From an uncultured Lachnospiraceae bacterium (lineage in GTDB: Bacteria; Bacillota_A; Clostridia; Lachnospirales; Lachnospiraceae), in assembly GCA_902795715.1 (NCBI GenBank), contig CADBME010000129.1:1-8961 (forward strand): 8,961 nt of DNA, written 5' to 3'. This document shows positions 6,675-8,961 of the stretch, one piece after another (the first letter of the stretch is position 1; each line of letters begins with the position of its first letter). The notes under the pieces were generated by a model. That model had not been told where the DNA came from. It saw only the letters and a list, made by a program, of their open reading frames with translations, and did not search any database. The position numbers and the translations under genes were made by a program.

Positions 6675-7940
6675 TCAAACGATTTCCATGATACAGCTGC
6701 TGCTGACCGGTTTTATGGAGGCAAGGGAGGCAAGGACACGCATCTTCCTCCTGTCCCCATCTGCGCCGGCGGTCTCAAAGCCGGGGAGATTCCCTAACTT
6801 TTCCCGGGTCATACCTCCGAAAAGCCAGGAGGTTAGATCTGCAATCTCTATGCAGGGATGGTCTTCTCCGAACCTTGCATCCTCCCCGGTCTCCTTTGAA
6901 CCAGGCAAGGATTTCTTTAATATAGAAACCTGTCCATTTCTGCACTCAAAGGAATAAAGACCTTCATTTTCAGGGAAAAACCGGTCTGTGACCACAATCT
7001 CAAAGCTTCCTTCTTCCTCTGACCTTAAACAGGGGGCCAGTTTCTCCAGGTCCAGGATCCTGAACATGATCTTCTGTCTGGCCTTGACCGGCATGGTCCG
7101 CAGGCCGGGAAGTTGAGGCGGGCAAACAAGAATATCCTCCCAGGACTGATCCAGAATGATCTGATGGTTTCCATAGTGAAAACGTTTCCGGACAAAGGCA
7201 AGGACCGAAGATAAAAATTCACTCCGCTCTTCCCCGCAAAATACCCTTGACAGGATCAGACAGTCATACTCGGCTGCCACACAGAAACGGCCCCGGAAAC
7301 GGTCCTCATGAAAAACATAAAAAGTCTGTCCGAAATCAGCCCGGGCTTCCTTTTCCAGCCGGACAAGGTAGTCGGAAGTAATCGCCGTAAAAAGATCGTA
7401 GTGGTCCTTCTTATATTCATTTTCTATGGCGGAGCAGGCTGCAAGCTCTTCCGGAGACAGGGATTCTCGAAAATCATAAGTGCCCTCCTCTAAATCTCCT
7501 TCCATATAGAATTCCATCTCCAGCTGGGGTCTGCCGAAACGGAAATCAAAGGGAAGGTAGTAAGCCGGATCGGCCGGCATCAGGTAAGTCAGACATTCGC
7601 CTTCCTTCCTGAGCCAGGAAAAACATTGGGCAAGAAGATCTCTCATCACTCCCTGCCTGCGGTAGGCCTCATCCGTTGCCACACCCACGATATAATGGAC
7701 CGGCAGATTGATTCCCCGCATCCGGAAGCTGTAAGGATTCAGGTGGATCATTCCCTTAAGAACCTGTTCTCCTTCAGAAAAGTCTTCCGTCTCCGTCTGG
7801 TCATCAATCCGGACCAGTACCTTGTTTTTCCCGTATACCTGGGAAAAGTAAAAGTCAGCGTAGGATACCGGATCCCTGAAATTCCTCTGCCACATGTCAT
7901 AGATTTGTTTCGGGTCCGACCCGTCATCCCATCGTATCAT
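6675..7940 (-). CDS. Eis-like GNAT-family N-acetyltransferase
   Basis: The predicted protein has 421 residues, close to the roughly 400 of the Eis family, whose members have two GNAT-type lobes and a C-terminal sterol-carrier-like domain. The acetyl-CoA-binding motif A is visible at 87-103, with pyrophosphate-loop residues RRQGV (94-98). It is followed by FSWLRKEG (107-114) and a segment with [15 protein letters not shown] (122-136), where Tyr128 matches the general-acid tyrosine region of Eis enzymes. Known relatives acetylate amines such as aminoglycosides or polyamines; the substrate here is unknown and resistance should not be assumed. The start at 7940 (MIRWDD) is chosen because the family fold begins there and AAAGGGG lies 5 bases upstream. 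In-frame ATGs at 8000 and 8015 would add 20-25 residues of no obvious character. The gene overlaps the 3' end of ispF by 17 bases, suggesting translational coupling, and precedes cysS. It is an unusual member of this housekeeping operon. Confidence 0.85.
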   Translation of the reverse strand: MIRWDDGSDPKQIYDMWQRNFRDPVSYADFYFSQVYGKNKVLVRIDDQTETEDFSEGEQVLKGMIHLNPYSFRMRGINLPVHYIVGVATDEAYRRQGVMRDLLAQCFSWLRKEGECLTYLMPADPAYYLPFDFRFGRPQLEMEFYMEGDLEEGTYDFRESLSPEELAACSAIENEYKKDHYDLFTAITSDYLVRLEKEARADFGQTFYVFHEDRFRGRFCVAAEYDCLILSRVFCGEERSEFLSSVLAFVRKRFHYGNHQIILDQSWEDILVCPPQLPGLRTMPVKARQKIMFRILDLEKLAPCLRSEEEGSFEIVVTDRFFPENEGLYSFECRNGQVSILKKSLPGSKETGEDARFGEDHPCIEIADLTSWLFGGMTREKLGNLPGFETAGADGDRRKMRVLASLASIKPVSSSCIMEIV

Positions 7941-8610
7941 CCTGTCCCCTTTCCAAAAAATCTGCCTGGTGAACGGATGAATGGAGTGAATGAGCCTCAT
8001 GGGACTCCGCGTCATCAGAAGAATCCCGGAAAGGACAGCCTAAACCGCAGCAGCTGGTACAGGTCCGGTCTCCGGGGTTCTGTTTTCCGGTTCCTGTCAT
8101 GTAGTCATCCTTCATCACATCAATTCCTATATAGTTTTGAATCTCGGAGAGAAGGCAGACAGCCGAAGCAGCAATACCAAGACCCTGACCCGTAAAACCG
8201 AGACCTTCCTCTGTCGTGGCTTTCACATTCACCTGGTTGACGGAAATACCCAAAACCGAAGCAATATTGGCTGTCATATCCTGGATGTAGGGCGCCAGTT
8301 TGGGTTTCTGGGCAATGATGGTGGCATCAATATTCTCAATATACCAGGCCCTGTCACTGAGCATATCGCCGACCTTCTTAAGGAGAACAAGGCTGTCTGC
8401 TCCCGCATAAGCCGGATCATGATCAGGAAAATGTTTCCCGATATCTCCGAGTGCTGCAGCGCCCAGAAGGGCATCCATGACAGCATGGACCAGAACATCC
8501 GCGTCCGAATGTCCCAAAAGGCCCTTTTCATAAGGAATCTCAACCCCTCCAAGGATCAGCTTTCGGTCAGGCACCAGACGATGAACATCGTAACCGTTTC
8601 CAATTCTCAT
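7924..8610 (-). CDS. ispF: 2-C-methyl-D-erythritol 2,4-cyclodiphosphate synthase with C-terminal extension
   Basis: IspF converts CDP-methylerythritol 2-phosphate to the 2,4-cyclodiphosphate with loss of CMP, in the methylerythritol phosphate route to isoprenoids. It works as a homotrimer with a divalent metal. The metal ligands D8 and H10 in GYDVH and H42 in LVHAVMDAL are present. GHSDADVL (33-40) is intact, and the late signature [18 protein letters not shown] (131-148) is close to consensus. The enzyme domain ends near residue 160, as in ordinary IspF (about 155-162). Here the frame runs on to 228 residues with a tail bearing Cys184, Cys187, Cys188 and Cys192, then a polar Ser/His/Asp-rich end. 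The start [10 protein letters not shown] (8610) fits the family; in-frame upstream ATGs, such as 8640, are possible, and ribosome binding sites are weak for all. The partner ispD is not adjacent. The stop overlaps the acetyltransferase start by 17 bases. Confidence 0.93.
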   Translation of the reverse strand: MRIGNGYDVHRLVPDRKLILGGVEIPYEKGLLGHSDADVLVHAVMDALLGAAALGDIGKHFPDHDPAYAGADSLVLLKKVGDMLSDRAWYIENIDATIIAQKPKLAPYIQDMTANIASVLGISVNQVNVKATTEEGLGFTGQGLGIAASAVCLLSEIQNYIGIDVMKDDYMTGTGKQNPGDRTCTSCCGLGCPFRDSSDDAESHEAHSLHSSVHQADFLERGQDDTMG

Positions 8611-8672
8611 ATTATTCACCACTTTCTTTTTTCTTCCCATCAACTCTACCGGTTTTCCCATAATCAGAATAA

Positions 8673-8699
8673 GTGCATACCTGGGAACCAGATATGCAC
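8673..8699 (-). other. Strong hairpin between tRNA-Met and ispF
   Basis: Two 12-base arms, GTGCATATCTGG and CCAGGTATGCAC on the minus strand, pair completely (one G-U) around a 3-base loop. No T-tract follows on either strand, so it is not a standard terminator. It lies about 30 bases after the tRNA-Met gene and 62 bases before the ispF start. It may mark a processing site separating the tRNAs from the mRNA, or a 5' stabilising hairpin for ispF. Confidence 0.5.
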
Positions 8700-8729
8700 C
8701 TTCCAAATAAAAAAACCATATGGATAAAA

Positions 8730-8803
8730 TAGCGGGAACTGGATTCGAACCAGCGACACCACGGGTATGAACCGTGTGCTCTAGCCAACTGAGCTATCCC
8801 GCC
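8730..8803 (-). tRNA. tRNA-Met (anticodon CAT), elongator type
   Basis: This is a 74-base cloverleaf. The acceptor arm GGCGGGA pairs with TCCCGCT (G1-U72 wobble at the end) with discriminator A. The D arm begins TAGCTCAG. The anticodon stem CACGG/CCGTG encloses TTCATAC, with CAT at 8767-8769. The T arm is CTGGTTCGAATCCAG. The terminal G1-U72 pair and the D-arm sequence resemble the Bacillus elongator tRNA-Met rather than the initiator, which has a C-A mismatch and begins CGC. A lysidine-modified tRNA-Ile2 also carries CAT and cannot be fully excluded. The 3' CCA is not encoded. Confidence 0.93.
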
Positions 8804-8883
8804 ATACTTGTATGGGTCAGAATTACATATGCAGGCAGACATGAATCTCTGCCCTGAAAGAGACGGATACAAGACAAAAGAAG

Positions 8884-8956
8884 TGGGACCTATAGGGCTC
8901 GAACCTATGACCCTCTGCTTGTAAGGCAGATGCTCTCCCAGCTGAGCTAAGATCCC
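8884..8956 (-). tRNA. tRNA-Val (anticodon TAC)
   Basis: This is a 73-base cloverleaf. The acceptor GGGATCT pairs with AGGTCCC (one G-U), with discriminator A at 8884. The D arm is GCTCAGCTGGGAGAGC. The anticodon stem TCTGC/GCAGA has loop CTTACAA, with TAC at 8921-8923. The T arm is ATAGGTTCGAGCCCTAT. It reads GUA and, with modification, other valine codons. CCA is not encoded, so it must be added by a CCA-adding enzyme. It lies 80 bases upstream of tRNA-Met in the same direction, probably in one transcript whose promoter is outside the window. Confidence 0.95.
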
Positions 8957-8961
8957 ACATC

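Noticed and set aside
7941..8015. Longer acetyltransferase start at 8015 or 8000
   Set aside because: The added residues do not look like the family N-terminus, and they would lie over the ispF tail; 7940 has a G-rich ribosome binding site and begins the fold.
8721..8729. Terminator after tRNA-Met (CCATATGG followed by seven T on the minus strand)
   Set aside because: The palindrome leaves no room for a loop with a stable stem, so it is unlikely to terminate transcription by itself.
8884..8958. tRNA-Val acceptor stem starting at 8958 (GTGGGAT with GTCCCAC)
   Set aside because: It also pairs, but leaves four bases instead of two before the D stem and gives discriminator T; shifting by two gives a standard geometry with discriminator A.

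Overview
The window looks like a chromosomal segment of a Gram-positive Clostridia-type bacterium (Firmicutes), possibly Lachnospiraceae; the family is inference. Supporting signs are strong AGGAGG-type ribosome binding sites, the gene order cysS, mrnC (Mini-ribonuclease III), rlmB that is typical of Firmicutes, moderate GC content, and two tRNA genes whose 3' CCA is not encoded. Almost everything is on the minus strand. I see no insertion sequences, phage genes or CRISPR arrays, and no gene-free stretch over 300 bases.

Right-hand block (read from 8956 down to 3891): tRNA-Val(TAC), tRNA-Met(CAT), ispF (isoprenoid precursor synthesis, with an unusual cysteine-containing C-terminal tail), an Eis-like GNAT acetyltransferase whose start overlaps the end of ispF, cysS (cysteinyl-tRNA synthetase), mrnC (23S rRNA 3'/5' end maturation) and rlmB (23S rRNA 2'-O-methylation). 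The genes are nearly contiguous, and the block ends in a strong hairpin terminator at about 3891-3942. Apart from the acetyltransferase, the theme is translation and rRNA/tRNA biogenesis, with one isoprenoid gene.

Middle: one plus-strand gene (3113-3868) encodes an unrecognised small protein with two N-terminal membrane segments and a long basic, tyrosine-rich cytoplasmic part. It is divergent from the shikimate kinase gene and convergent with rlmB, and it shares the rlmB terminator.

Left-hand block (read from 2965 down to 1): a shikimate kinase gene (aroK), then a roughly 210-base gap with an extended -10 promoter and a foldable leader, then a PurF-like protein, then a family-2 glycosyltransferase starting 5 bases after the PurF-like stop and running off the window edge. 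The PurF-like protein keeps the phosphoribosyltransferase signature and the iron-sulfur cysteines. It has lost the N-terminal catalytic cysteine and the other glutaminase-site residues, so it should not be read as an ordinary glutamine-dependent amidophosphoribosyltransferase. This is the most interesting feature in the window. The ispF tail and the structured leader come next. I found no complete new multi-gene system that I can defend.
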